This document shows positions 1 to 8,219 of a stretch of DNA of 64,000 nucleotides, in pieces. The notes beneath the pieces were generated by a model. That model did no database searches. It was not told the origin of the DNA and worked only from the letters and a program-made list of their open reading frames with translations. Numbering within the stretch: the stretch's first letter is position 1; each line of letters opens with the position of its first letter. Source of the DNA: Tahibacter sp042701255 (GTDB taxonomy: Bacteria > Pseudomonadota > Gammaproteobacteria > Xanthomonadales > Rhodanobacteraceae); the NCBI RefSeq assembly GCF_042701255.1, contig NZ_CP170554.1, positions 1,984,001 through 2,048,000 on the forward strand, given 5' to 3'. Position numbers and translations under genes: made by a program.

Positions 1-761
1 CGGCTCGAGAGCTCGGTCACCGGATTGGACGTGCGCTACGGCACGCGCGCGCGCGCACCTACATGCGCACGCACGTGGATCCCTACACCGGGGTCGTCGA
101 TCCGCACGATCTGCCCGGCCACATGGATTCCTGGGACACGTCGGTCAATACCTTCTTCATGCTGCACTTCGGCAGCTTCGGCGGAAATCCGGTGCGCTGG
201 ATGTATCTGCTGCTGGGCCTGGCCGGCGCGCTGATCTTCTACACCGGCAATCTGCTGTGGATCGAATCGCGCCGCAAGAAACAGCGCGAAGCGGGATTGC
301 CGGAACAGAAGCGTTCCACGCGCGTGCTCGGCAGCCTGACGGTCGGTGTGGCGCTGGGTTGCGTCGCCGGAATTTCGGCCACGATCGCAGCGAGCAAATG
401 GCTGCCGGCGTTTGCGGTCAATGCAGCCGCCTGGCACGAGGGCATCTACTACGCGGTGTTCCTGCTGTGCATCGCCTGGGCCTTGCTGCGCGGCGCGGCG
501 CGCAGTGCGAGCGAGCTGCTGTGGCTGGCCGCGTTTACGACGGCGCTGATTCCGCTGAGCAGTCTGCTCTCGGCGCTCGGCGTCGGCGGCTGGAATCATC
601 CCGGCGTTGCAATCGCCGTCGATGCCACGGCGCTGGTTGCCGTGCCTCTGATGCTGCTGGTCGCCGCCTACTCCCGGCGACGCCTGCGCGACGGACATGC
701 CGACAGCATCTGGTCCGGCCGTGCGGCGGCAGTGCCGACCGTCGAGCCGCAGACCCGATGA
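1..761 (+). CDS. PepSY-associated membrane protein, 3' part (starts outside window)
   Basis: The C-terminal part of a PepSY-associated transmembrane protein, a family linked to iron/siderophore uptake and ferric reduction at the inner membrane. The motif VDPYTG, followed by a helix carrying FMLHFGSFGG, is typical of the region before the third membrane segment. Four or more hydrophobic helices follow, then a short basic tail. The reading frame from about base 59 is clear. Upstream, frame 1 (LESSVTGLDVRYG) has almost all codon third positions G or C and reads like the same family, whereas the frame continuous with the rest does not. The reading therefore seems to shift in the alternating CG run at about 44-57. 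This is either an indel or a sequence error. The gene may be intact outside this point. Confidence 0.75.
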   Translation, partial: ARELGHRIGRALRHARARTYMRTHVDPYTGVVDPHDLPGHMDSWDTSVNTFFMLHFGSFGGNPVRWMYLLLGLAGALIFYTGNLLWIESRRKKQREAGLPEQKRSTRVLGSLTVGVALGCVAGISATIAASKWLPAFAVNAAAWHEGIYYAVFLLCIAWALLRGAARSASELLWLAAFTTALIPLSSLLSALGVGGWNHPGVAIAVDATALVAVPLMLLVAAYSRRRLRDGHADSIWSGRAAAVPTVEPQTR

Positions 762-793
762 CCGGCGGGACGCAAGCGCCCCGCCGGCAAACA

Positions 794-868
794 TCAGCGC
801 ACGAACAGCGCGATCAGGATCACGATCGGCAGCGGCACGCCCAGCAGTAGCAACAGAATGGATCGCAT
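794..868 (-). CDS. 24-residue hydrophobic membrane peptide
   Basis: A very short gene of 24 codons plus stop. It begins ATG CGA TCC and encodes one hydrophobic helix (MRSILLLLLGVPLP, then IVILIALF) ending in Val-Arg. A GGAGA ribosome-binding site lies seven bases before the ATG. It sits 42 bases downstream of the membrane protein at 911-1843 on the same strand and is probably co-transcribed with it. From memory, near-identical peptides of this pattern occur as unnamed small proteins in many soil Proteobacteria, often beside similar membrane proteins. I could not check that here. It probably inserts in the inner membrane as a single span. Its function is unknown. Confidence 0.65.
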   Translation of the reverse strand: MRSILLLLLGVPLPIVILIALFVR

Positions 869-910
869 GACGATTCTCCGGCGATGGATGAAGGTGTGGG
901 TGGCGCGGAC

Positions 911-1843
911 TCAGTCCACGAGATCGCGGCGCCTGCCGCCCCAGGTGGCGAAGAAGCTCGCGAAGAACGCACCGGCCAGCAGTGATATGAACAACCACAG
1001 GGCAGCGTAGGCGGTCGCCTTGCGCGCCTTGTCCGCGGTCTCCTTGGCCGTCGCGACGGCTTTCTCCCATTCGGCGTAGGCGGCGCGGACGCGGGCTTCG
1101 CCTTCCTCGGCAGTCAGTCCGGTCCGGCTGGCAATGACCTGTCCGAGATAACGCGTGTCCTCGGCGCTCAGCGAGCCGGCGCGTATCGCGTTGGCGAAGA
1201 TGCGTGCGGCTTCTGCGTTGCCGTGTGCGGGATCGTTTTCGCGCGTAGTCGTGACGGACGTGCCGTCTGCGGGGATCGCTGCCGACGTAGTCGCGCCGGG
1301 ACGAAACAGCGTATCCAGCAGATAGGCCTGATGGCCGTCGGACGAGTCGGCCGTACCGGCGGCCAGCGTCGTAGCCGCCGCTCCCGCGCCGCCGAGTGCC
1401 GCCGCGCCGAGCTTCGCGCCGCCGCTTGCGATGCCGGCGATCGTCGACGCGAACAGCGCCGCGGTCGCGAGCGTCGCGATCGCCCAGGCGAGAAAGCCGT
1501 GGGCCGTATCGCGGAAATAGACTTCGTCGACGTGTGTGCGCAGCCATCGCGTACGCAAGCGGCCGGCCAGATAACCGCCCAGTGCCGCGGCGGCGATCTG
1601 CGTCAGCGTCACCCACAGGATCGAGCCGATGCCGAGCGCTTTCGCGCTGGCGCCGCTGTCGGCCCAGGGCGAGATGCTCGACATGCCCAGGCCGAAACCC
1701 AGAAACACGAGAATCAGCGACAGCGACGCCGCACCGACGGCACCGGCGAGAATCGCTCCCCAGGAGACGGCAGAGGCAGGCAGGAACGTCGGTTCGACGA
1801 CAGTGCCCACACGCGGCAACGGATCGGCGATGGTTCTTTCCAT
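911..1843 (-). CDS. Uncharacterised multi-span membrane protein
   Basis: A 310-residue inner-membrane protein of unknown function. The N-terminal helix begins SWGAILAGAVGAA and is followed by GLGMSS. A second helix (TQIAAAALGGYLAG) and a third (AWAIATLATAALFASTIAG) complete the N-terminal half. The middle is a soluble Ala/Thr-rich loop and a charged helix (EWEKAVATAKETADKARK). One last helix lies near the C-terminus, before GGRRRD. I chose the ATG at 1841-1843 because an AAGGGGA site lies six bases before it. Longer upstream starts have no such site and lose the coding pattern. The 24-residue peptide at 794-868 follows it. The pairing looks conserved, but no role can be assigned. Confidence 0.8.
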   Translation of the reverse strand: MERTIADPLPRVGTVVEPTFLPASAVSWGAILAGAVGAASLSLILVFLGFGLGMSSISPWADSGASAKALGIGSILWVTLTQIAAAALGGYLAGRLRTRWLRTHVDEVYFRDTAHGFLAWAIATLATAALFASTIAGIASGGAKLGAAALGGAGAAATTLAAGTADSSDGHQAYLLDTLFRPGATTSAAIPADGTSVTTTRENDPAHGNAEAARIFANAIRAGSLSAEDTRYLGQVIASRTGLTAEEGEARVRAAYAEWEKAVATAKETADKARKATAYAALWLFISLLAGAFFASFFATWGGRRRDLVD

Positions 1844-2152
1844 GATGATTCCCCTTGGCTGTGCCGGACACCATGCCCGGCTCGTCACCAACGCACGGCA
1901 CGCTCCGTGCCGACGCTGGAACGGCGTGAGAACACGCATCTGTCGTGCGGACCTCGTGCAACTTGCTCGGTCGGCGACGGATCTCCGTGAGTCGCGCACG
2001 CCGTGCGTCGGCGAAGTCCGCGAGTGATTCGCCACCCTTCCACTTCCGGAGAAAGTCGACGATTCGCCGCCGCAACAGCACGGACCCGTCTTCACGAAGC
2101 GGCGGCAGTGTCGCGGCCTACGATCGGACAGGCGACTGCATGCGGAGGCGTC

Positions 2153-2413
2153 ATGGCGGCGGACCTGATCGGCTGGGCGGCATCGGTCGTGCTGATGGCG
2201 ACCTTGATCCGGCAGATCGTCACGCAGGCCCGCGACAAGTCGGCGCGCGGCGTATCGAGATGGTTGTTCGCCGGCCAGATCGTCTCGTCGATCGGCTTCA
2301 TCGCCTACAGCGTTCTCGTCGGCAGCCTCGTGTTCGTGGTGACGAACGGCTGCATTCTGGTCACGGCGATCGTCGGTCAGGTCATCACGGCCAGGAGGAA
2401 ACGCTCGGGTTGA
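2153..2413 (+). CDS. PQ-loop / SemiSWEET-like small membrane protein
   Basis: An 86-residue protein with three membrane helices and the layout of bacterial SemiSWEET / PQ-loop half transporters, which dimerise to pass sugars or other small solutes. The first helix ends at TLIRQIVTQ, where the usual Pro-Gln is replaced by Arg-Gln. The next runs through WLFAGQIVSSIGFIAYSVLVG and the last is VFVVTNGCILVTAIVGQVI. A GGAGG site lies four bases before the ATG. The 3' end overlaps the convergent Nei-like gene by 37 bases. The missing PQ proline makes substrate prediction unsafe. Confidence 0.75.
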   Translation: MAADLIGWAASVVLMATLIRQIVTQARDKSARGVSRWLFAGQIVSSIGFIAYSVLVGSLVFVVTNGCILVTAIVGQVITARRKRSG

Positions 2414-3066
2414 TTCCGGTGTTTCGTTCGGGGGCTTGGTTCAGACCTTGCCGCTGGCGACAGCACGTAGGCTTTCTTCCACGCCAGGAACTCGAAGGCA
2501 TACGTCCGCGCTTCGCGCACGAGCGCGTTGCGCTGCGTGACCGGCAATGCGCCGATTTCCGACAACGGATGGACGCGGATGCGGAACAGGACTTCGTTCT
2601 TGATGATGTTGCCGACGCCGGCAAAGATCTCCTGATCCAGCAGCGCGTCGCAGGCTAGCAGCTTGGGCTTCCCGATCAGTTTCTGGCGCGCGCGGGCAGG
2701 GCTCCACTGATCGGACATCACGTCGGTACGCCAGTCGTAGACGGCATCGAGCGGTTCTTCGATCCAGCGCAGGGAGCACGCGTAGAGGTTCAGTTCGCCC
2801 TGGGAACCGCTCAGGCTCAAGCGCGGCGTCATGTCCTCCCGGCGCTCGTCGATCCGGTACGAGCCGAACAGCAGGAAGTGCACGCGCAGGCTGAAATGTT
2901 CGAACTCGATCAGGAAGTGCTTTCCCCAGGAGCGCAGCGCGACGATGGTCTGTCCGATCAGCCGCTGGGTGTCGAGCCGCGTGTTGCCCGATGCATGCGT
3001 GATGCGCATGTGAACCAGGTGCGCTGCTTGTTCCCGCAGGATGACGATGGAAGGACCTTCGGGCAT
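2377..3066 (-). CDS. Nei/Fpg-family DNA glycosylase lacking the C-terminal zinc finger
   Basis: A 229-residue base-excision glycosylase of the endonuclease VIII type, which removes oxidised bases and nicks the strand. The mature N-terminus would be Pro-Glu-Gly-Pro, as required for Schiff-base chemistry. WGKHFLIEF supplies the conserved lysine, LFGSYR the core, and EIFAGVGNIIKNEVLFRIRVHP (written here in two overlapping blocks: EIFAGVGNIIKNE and NEVLFRIRVHP) the helix-two-turn-helix. Related proteins continue after FLxWKK with a CxxC...CxxC zinc finger of about 40 residues. Here the reading passes into an unrelated 26-residue tail, and neither other frame holds the finger. The end overlaps the PQ-loop gene. 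It is therefore probably truncated and weakened or dead, unless it binds DNA without the finger. ATG 3064-3066 is the start because Pro must be residue 2. Confidence 0.8.
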   Translation of the reverse strand: MPEGPSIVILREQAAHLVHMRITHASGNTRLDTQRLIGQTIVALRSWGKHFLIEFEHFSLRVHFLLFGSYRIDERREDMTPRLSLSGSQGELNLYACSLRWIEEPLDAVYDWRTDVMSDQWSPARARQKLIGKPKLLACDALLDQEIFAGVGNIIKNEVLFRIRVHPLSEIGALPVTQRNALVREARTYAFEFLAWKKAYVLSPAARSEPSPRTKHRNQPERFLLAVMT

Positions 3067-3410
3067 GGCGGAAACCTTCGATGCGCGATGTGTCTTCACT
3101 GCCGCAGCGGAGCGGGAGGCGAAGCCATATCACTCGCGCGCTGCATCGATGACGGGTGGAGCGGATGAAGCTGCCTGAATGTGGACAAAGAATCGTCGCG
3201 CAGACTTTTCCGAAGTCTGCAACCGACGTGCCATTGATGCATGCAGTGTCGACGCATCAGATACGCGCTGTTCGGTCCTGTCGTGCACGATCCGCAGAGT
3301 GTCGGCGTGCAGCACGCACGGGCGATACCGGTGCCGTGCGCTTCACGTAAAACCCCCGGAACGCCGGGAGTTCTCCACGAATCACGCAGCGACGCTCTGC
3401 CGGATGCGGC
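3067..3410. other. Intergenic region, no gene seen
   Basis: About 340 bases between the glycosylase start and the 3' end of the retropepsin gene. Apart from the terminator hairpin near 3349-3372, I see no ORF with coding character. It presumably also holds the glycosylase promoter, but no good -35/-10 pair stands out. Confidence 0.5.
3349..3372 (-). terminator. Rho-independent terminator of the retropepsin gene
   Basis: Read on the minus strand, an eight-base-pair stem (ACTCCCGG / CCGGGGGT with one G-T pair) around a CGTT loop runs into TTTT. It lies about 40 bases after the stop of the gene at 3411-4463. Confidence 0.6.
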
Positions 3411-4463
3411 TCATTCCGGAATCCGCATGGCCACCGTTTCCGCTGTCCGCCGCGGCTCGAGGATGATGCGCTCGCGTGCGTAGTCGAAGACCACGTTGAA
3501 GCGCGCGAGGAAGCGCGCGCCGAGGCGGCCGTTCTGGCCGGAAGCCACGACGTCGCGGCCGATGGCGTATTCGGCCGGCGTCGTCGTTGCGCTGCCGGCC
3601 AGATCGAGCTGCACGGGTACGCCGGCCTTGTAGGTCGCGCGGCCGCCGACGAAGCAGGCGCTGCGTACCGGGCCGTCGACGGGTTCGCGAATGGCCGGAT
3701 TCGAACCGGGGAACAAGGTCAGATCCAGACCGGCGCCGCTGTCGACGTGGAGCCGTGCGCGATAGGGCGCGCCGTCCGGTGGTTTCACGTCGGCTTCGAT
3801 GAACGGCTGGCGGGCGCTGATGCGGGCTGGAACGATGCGGCCGCTGCCGGTGTAGCGATACGTGTCCGGGTCGTGCAAGGTCACGGTGCCGCGATCGCGA
3901 TCGACGGCGACCGTATAGCGGCGGAACAGGTCGTGGCCGATGACGCCGTTGAACGGCGCAGTCTTCTTGCGCTCGTCGACGCAGTCGAGCGTCTTTGCCG
4001 GAATCGCGAGCGCGGCCTGGTTGCGCAGCACGACGCCGCCGAAGTCGATCGCGAGTCCGTCCTGCCGCGCGCCGACCGGCGCAGCGAGATCGTCCGCCGC
4101 ACCGAGCCGGCGCACGTCGCGCAGGTCGAGGCCGAGGTGCGCCGTGCGTTCGTCGGCGATCAGCGCGACGACCGATGCGCCGGTATCCAGCACGAAGTCG
4201 ATCGGCGCACGGCCGTTCACCTTGGCCGGCAGCAGGATCCAGCCGTCGACGTCGCGATAGGGCAACGTGATCGGCAGCGGACGCGCGAGCTCGGCCGGCG
4301 AGCCGTTGTTCGCGAGATACAGGCGCGCTAGATCCAGCTGGCTGCAGCCGGTCAGCGCGAGCGCGACGACGAGGGCGAGAACTGTCTTGCTGCGCGTCGC
4401 CGGATTGGCGGCGCGACGGCGCCGCAAGGCGCGGGCAATACGGCGTAACGGTTGCAGGTTCAT
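3411..4463 (-). CDS. Retropepsin-like aspartic protease lipoprotein with two lobes
   Basis: A 350-residue predicted lipoprotein. A basic N-terminus and hydrophobic segment lead to the lipobox LTGC, with Cys at about residue 40. Two retropepsin-type lobes follow. The first has VLDTGAS at 91-97 and FNGVIGHDLF near 171-180. The second has HVDSGAG at about 239-245 and a matching GARFLARFNVVFDY near the end. Two Asp-[ST]-Gly loops in one chain resemble a complete pepsin-like active site rather than the single loop of dimeric retropepsins. It would act in the periplasm or at the outer membrane. Substrate unknown. It is followed by a terminator near 3350. Confidence 0.8.
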   Translation of the reverse strand: MNLQPLRRIARALRRRRAANPATRSKTVLALVVALALTGCSQLDLARLYLANNGSPAELARPLPITLPYRDVDGWILLPAKVNGRAPIDFVLDTGASVVALIADERTAHLGLDLRDVRRLGAADDLAAPVGARQDGLAIDFGGVVLRNQAALAIPAKTLDCVDERKKTAPFNGVIGHDLFRRYTVAVDRDRGTVTLHDPDTYRYTGSGRIVPARISARQPFIEADVKPPDGAPYRARLHVDSGAGLDLTLFPGSNPAIREPVDGPVRSACFVGGRATYKAGVPVQLDLAGSATTTPAEYAIGRDVVASGQNGRLGARFLARFNVVFDYARERIILEPRRTAETVAMRIPE

Positions 4464-4562
4464 GAGAGCTCCGTGGAGGACGCGGCGAGACGGAAAGTCC
4501 GGCGACGCGCAGCGAGGCGGATAGCGAGGGAATGCCGTGAGCGGGATGTGCTACGGCGTCGT

Positions 4563-5042
4563 TCAGTTCGTGGGTTTCGGCACGGCCATGCGTTCGCTGC
4601 GCACGATGCGGAACCGCCAGGTCGCGCCGTCGCGCACGGCGACGGTCTGGTTGTGGAAGTCGGCGAGCACGTCGCGTTCGCCCGGCGCGCGTTCGCGTTC
4701 GATGCGCGCATGCGTGTCGACGAAGGCCAGATCGGTGGTCAGCATGTCGATGTTCTGCACCGTCGTGACGTGCCGCACGCCGGCCGGACGCCGCGCCATC
4801 GTCGCTTCGAAATAGCGGTGTATCGCATCGCGTCCCTGGGTGAATGCCTGGCCGTCCATGCGCAGGCTGCCGTCCTCGGCGTAGAACGCCGTGACCGCGG
4901 CCGGATCGCCCTTGTCCCAGGTCGCATCGAGATCGGCGGCGATCTTCATCAGCGCCGTGCGGTCGGTGTCGCCGGGTAGCGCCGCGGCGGCGGCCTGGAC
5001 GAGGGTGGACGCCGCGGCGGCCAGTAGCAGTCTGCGCATCAT
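4563..5042 (-). CDS. Exported SnoaL/DUF4440-like protein
   Basis: A 159-residue protein with a signal peptide (MMRRLLLAAAASTLVQAAAA) and one domain of the NTF2/SnoaL cone-shaped fold, as in the DUF4440 / SgcJ group. The motif DATWDKGDPAAVTAFYAEDGSL followed by GRDAIHRYFEATMA (given as separate blocks) is characteristic of that family, and WRFRIVRSERM is the last strand. Members bind small hydrophobic ligands or act as isomerases, but many have no known activity. The two adjacent ATG codons at 5037-5042 are the only starts that place the signal peptide first. It lies about 100 bases upstream of the retropepsin gene on the same strand. Confidence 0.75.
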   Translation of the reverse strand: MMRRLLLAAAASTLVQAAAAALPGDTDRTALMKIAADLDATWDKGDPAAVTAFYAEDGSLRMDGQAFTQGRDAIHRYFEATMARRPAGVRHVTTVQNIDMLTTDLAFVDTHARIERERAPGERDVLADFHNQTVAVRDGATWRFRIVRSERMAVPKPTN

Positions 5043-5373
5043 GAATCGTGTCCTTCGAGAGTTGAGTCGGTCGCCGTTCGGCGTCGGTGTGCGGCAGGTC
5101 GGTGTCGCCGGTGTGGCCGAGCGAAGGACATGCCGCGGATCGGCGATAGCGGCGGCGCCAGACGTGCTTCCCGCAGCGACGGCGCTGCCTCTATCGTGTC
5201 GGCCGGGGATGCTAGCCACGGTCGCGAGGCGCGGCAGCAAGCCTGCGACGAGGCTGCGCCGCGGGTCGACGAGGCACGCCGGCGTCGACGAAAGTCCGTA
5301 ACGGCGAGACGAAAAACGGGCCGCGGTGCGGCCGTTGCACTAAGGTGCGGGCTCAGGAAACCGGAGAGTGGCG

Positions 5374-6498
5374 ATGCGGCGGTTGAGCGGGGATACGCGG
5401 CAGGCGGCGTGGCTGGGCTTCAGCGTCTGGACCTTGTCCTGCGGCCTGTTCGTGCTGCCGACCTATTTCAGCACCGGCGCGCTGCCGGCGCGCTTCCTCG
5501 AACATGTCGCCGTGCTCTATGTCGTCGGCATCGCGCTGACGACCCTGATCCATCTCGCCGCGGTCCGCGTGCGCCAGCGTCCGCTCGCGGCACGGCTCGT
5601 CGTGATGACCGGCGTCGTCGTCATGGCGTCGGCACTGCTCGGCGTGGCCGACTTCGCCGCGACCTGGTGGCTGCGCATTGCTGCGCGCGAAGACCCGTTC
5701 GCGACCTTGGCGCGGACGCTCAACAACACCGTCGGCTTCATCTGGCTGTACGGGCTGATCGCGGCGATTCTCGTCATCATCCAGGCGAGCCGCACCGTGC
5801 GCGAACGCGAGCGCGAGCTCGCCGATGCGCGCGCGGCCGAGTCCGAGGCGCGCGAGCTCGCGGCGCGTGCGGAAGTGCGGGCCAGCGCGGCGCGGCTCGC
5901 GGCGCTCAAATACCAGCTCAATCCGCATCTGCTGTTCAACGCGCTCAATGCCGCATCGTCGCTCGTGATCAATCAGCGCAACGACGATGCCGAGGCGATG
6001 CTGGCGAAGCTGACCGCGTTCCTGCGCGCCACCCTGGTCGGCGACCTGCAGAACCAGGTGACCGTCGGACAGGAGCTGTCGACGATCGAGACCTATCTCG
6101 ACATCGAGGCCGTGCGTTTCGGCGAACGGCTGCGCGTCGTGGTCGATTGTCCGCCCGAGCTCGAAGACCGCCGGATGCCGGGTTTCCTGCTGCAGCCGCT
6201 GGTCGAGAACGCGGTGAAATACGCCGTGGCGCCGACGCGGTGCACGGTGACCTTGCGCATCGCGTTCGCGGCGGACGGCAACGATCTCGTGATCACGGTC
6301 GACGACGACGGCGATCCGGCCAAGGCGGCGACGGTAGTCCCGGGGACCGGCGTCGGGCTCGCGAATATCCGCGAGCGGCTCGACGCGCTGTACGGCGCAC
6401 GCGGCAGCCTGCAGGTGGAATCGCGGCCGCAGGGTTTCCGCGCGATCGTGCGCCTGCCGTCGATTCCGGCTGCGGCGGCGTCCGCGGAGGCCGCATGA
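5374..6498 (+). CDS. LytS/YehU-type sensor histidine kinase
   Basis: A 374-residue inner-membrane histidine kinase. Four membrane helices fill the first 135 residues. A coiled segment rich in Arg/Glu/Ala (about 140-175) leads to the His_kinase domain with YQLNPHLLFNALNA, where His-185 is the predicted phosphoacceptor. The ATPase part shows PGFLLQPLVENAVKYAV (N box) and GTGVGLANIRERL (G box). No extracellular sensor domain is present, so the membrane part must sense. The ATG at 5374 follows a GGAGA site. A GTG two codons earlier overlaps that site. Its stop overlaps the start of the response regulator (ATGA), so the two are translated together. Confidence 0.9.
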   Translation: MRRLSGDTRQAAWLGFSVWTLSCGLFVLPTYFSTGALPARFLEHVAVLYVVGIALTTLIHLAAVRVRQRPLAARLVVMTGVVVMASALLGVADFAATWWLRIAAREDPFATLARTLNNTVGFIWLYGLIAAILVIIQASRTVRERERELADARAAESEARELAARAEVRASAARLAALKYQLNPHLLFNALNAASSLVINQRNDDAEAMLAKLTAFLRATLVGDLQNQVTVGQELSTIETYLDIEAVRFGERLRVVVDCPPELEDRRMPGFLLQPLVENAVKYAVAPTRCTVTLRIAFAADGNDLVITVDDDGDPAKAATVVPGTGVGLANIRERLDALYGARGSLQVESRPQGFRAIVRLPSIPAAAASAEAA

Positions 6499-7256
6499 AT
6501 CCGCTGCGTGTGCTGCTCGTCGACGACGAACCGCTGGCGCTGGATCGTCTGGCCGCGCTGTTCCGCCAGCTGCCGGACGTCGAGGTGATCGGCACCGCCG
6601 GCGACGGTCACGAGGCCGGCCGGATGATTGCTGCGCTGCGGCCCGATCTGGTCATGCTCGACATACAGATGCCGGAACGCAGTGGTCTCGCGGTCGCCGC
6701 GGACCTGCCGCTCGCGCAGCGCCCCGAGATCGTCTTCGTGACCGCGTTCGAGCAGTTCGCAGCGGATGCGTTCGAGGTCGAGGCCACCGACTATCTGCTC
6801 AAGCCCGTGCGCTTCGATCGCCTGCGCCATGCAGTCGAACGCGCGAAGCGGCGCCGTGCCTTGCAGGATGCCGCGGCGGCGGCGAAACCCGTTGCTATGG
6901 CGCCGGCCGACCCGGCCTACGACGATGCAATCTGGGTGCAGGTGCGCGGCGGTTCGCTGCGCGTGCCGGTGGAGCGCATCGACTGGATCGAAGCCGCGCG
7001 TGACTACGTGATGCTGCATACGGAAACCCGCAGCCACATCCATCGCGCAACGATGGGCGCGCTGCAGCGGCGTCTGGATCCGGCCCAGCTCCTGCGCGTG
7101 CATCGCTCGGCGTTCGTGCGCACCAGCCTGGTCACGACGGTGCGGCGTCATGCCAACGGCAGCATCACGCTGACGGTGCGCGACGGTGCGAACGTGCAGG
7201 TCGGGCCGAGCTATGTCGACGCGGTGGTCGAGCGGCTCAAGCTCGCGAAGGTCTAG
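6495..7256 (+). CDS. LytR/AlgR-type response regulator with LytTR domain
   Basis: A 253-residue response regulator. The receiver domain has the acidic pair VDDEP at 9-13, the phosphorylation site Asp-56 in VMLDIQMP, VTAFEQFAADAFEV, and the lysine in YLLKPVRF. After a short Ala-rich linker the C-terminal LytTR domain (about 145-250) shows VERIDWIEAARDYVMLHT and LLRVHRSAFVR, typical DNA-contact elements of this fold. It is the partner of the kinase at 5374-6498, with a four-base start/stop overlap. The regulon is not visible; autoregulation is common in this family. Confidence 0.92.
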   Translation: MNPLRVLLVDDEPLALDRLAALFRQLPDVEVIGTAGDGHEAGRMIAALRPDLVMLDIQMPERSGLAVAADLPLAQRPEIVFVTAFEQFAADAFEVEATDYLLKPVRFDRLRHAVERAKRRRALQDAAAAAKPVAMAPADPAYDDAIWVQVRGGSLRVPVERIDWIEAARDYVMLHTETRSHIHRATMGALQRRLDPAQLLRVHRSAFVRTSLVTTVRRHANGSITLTVRDGANVQVGPSYVDAVVERLKLAKV

Positions 7257-7442
7257 CGCGGCGAGGCGCCTGCGGCCGGCACGCACGCGCATCGCCCTGC
7301 CGCGACGGAACGCCGTGGCCGGCGACGGTGTAGTCGCGGCCGCCGTCTATACTCGGCGACGCGGAACCGCCGGCCGGCTCGTTTCGTTCCGCGCCGTTCC
7401 TCGCCGGTACGACCGACTTTCCACGTATCAGGATTTCTGTGC

Positions 7443-8219
7443 ATGAAGCCGTCGAACCCTGCCGGGCGCCGTCGCCTGCCGATCTTTTCGTTTTTTCGTT
7501 CCGCTCACGTGCGTTGGCTTTGCGGTCTGCTGCTGGCCGCGACGGCGACAGTATCGTCGGCGCAGGTCAAGTTGTTCGATGCGGCCAATCTCGGCGAAGC
7601 CTCGGGCATGGTCCACGCGAGCGTGAGCCTGAACGACGCGATTCGTCTGCATTGCGCGAAGGCTTTTCCGGCGGCGAAAGCGCATCTCGATCACGCCTAT
7701 TTCGTGTGGCTCATGGCGAACGAAGACGAGATCGTGGTGGCGGAAAAAATTTACGGCGAGCTGGAGAGCGGCAAGCGTGCGGCGCTGGAGAACGGCGCGC
7801 AGGCGGCGGCGAAGGCGTTGCTGGATACGCTGCAGTCCGACGGTCGCGTCGAGGCGGCATGCGCGCAGCAGATACAGACCCAGCGCGACGGCGAGCAGAA
7901 CGTCGCCAGGCGCACGCCCAAGGCGTCGGCATTCCTCAAGGACTATCTCGCGGCGCATCCGCGTACGGCGGATGAGACGGCGCGCCTGGATTTCGTGCGC
8001 GGCTGCCGCAAGCAGTCGCTGAACAATGGCCAGGATTTCGACGAACTCATGCCGAGGTGCGCCTGTCTCGCCGAGGTCCATTTCACGCAGCTGTCGGAGG
8101 CCGAGCGATCGGACTACGCCACGCAGACGCGTGCGCGCAAGCCGGCGGCCGAACTCATGCAGCTGCCCTATATGCGGCGCGTACAGCCGGCCATGCTGCG
8201 CTGCCTGACGGGGACCTGA
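7443..8219 (+). CDS. Secreted protein of unknown function
   Basis: A 258-residue protein with a long positively charged N-terminus followed by a signal-like helix (LCGLLLAATATVSSAQ). The mature part is mostly helical. It has five or so spaced cysteines (for example LHCAK, EAACAQ, RGCRKQ, PRCACL and LRCL), consistent with periplasmic disulfides. I do not recognise a family. A TATACT hexamer about 90 bases upstream (7348-7353) could be a -10 element without a clear -35. It stands alone between the LytTR regulator and the sigma-factor operon. Confidence 0.65.
   Translation: MKPSNPAGRRRLPIFSFFRSAHVRWLCGLLLAATATVSSAQVKLFDAANLGEASGMVHASVSLNDAIRLHCAKAFPAAKAHLDHAYFVWLMANEDEIVVAEKIYGELESGKRAALENGAQAAAKALLDTLQSDGRVEAACAQQIQTQRDGEQNVARRTPKASAFLKDYLAAHPRTADETARLDFVRGCRKQSLNNGQDFDELMPRCACLAEVHFTQLSEAERSDYATQTRARKPAAELMQLPYMRRVQPAMLRCLTGT

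Noticed and set aside
36..2081. Very long minus-strand open frame over the first 2 kb
   Set aside because: It is Arg-rich, lies antisense to and out of frame with the membrane proteins, and lacks any domain. GC-rich DNA produces such frames by chance.
5309..5338. Minus-strand hairpin with T5 before the SnoaL gene
   Set aside because: The stem (ACGGCCGC / GCGGCCCGT) has a bulge and no minus-strand gene ends upstream of it, so I could not assign it a role.
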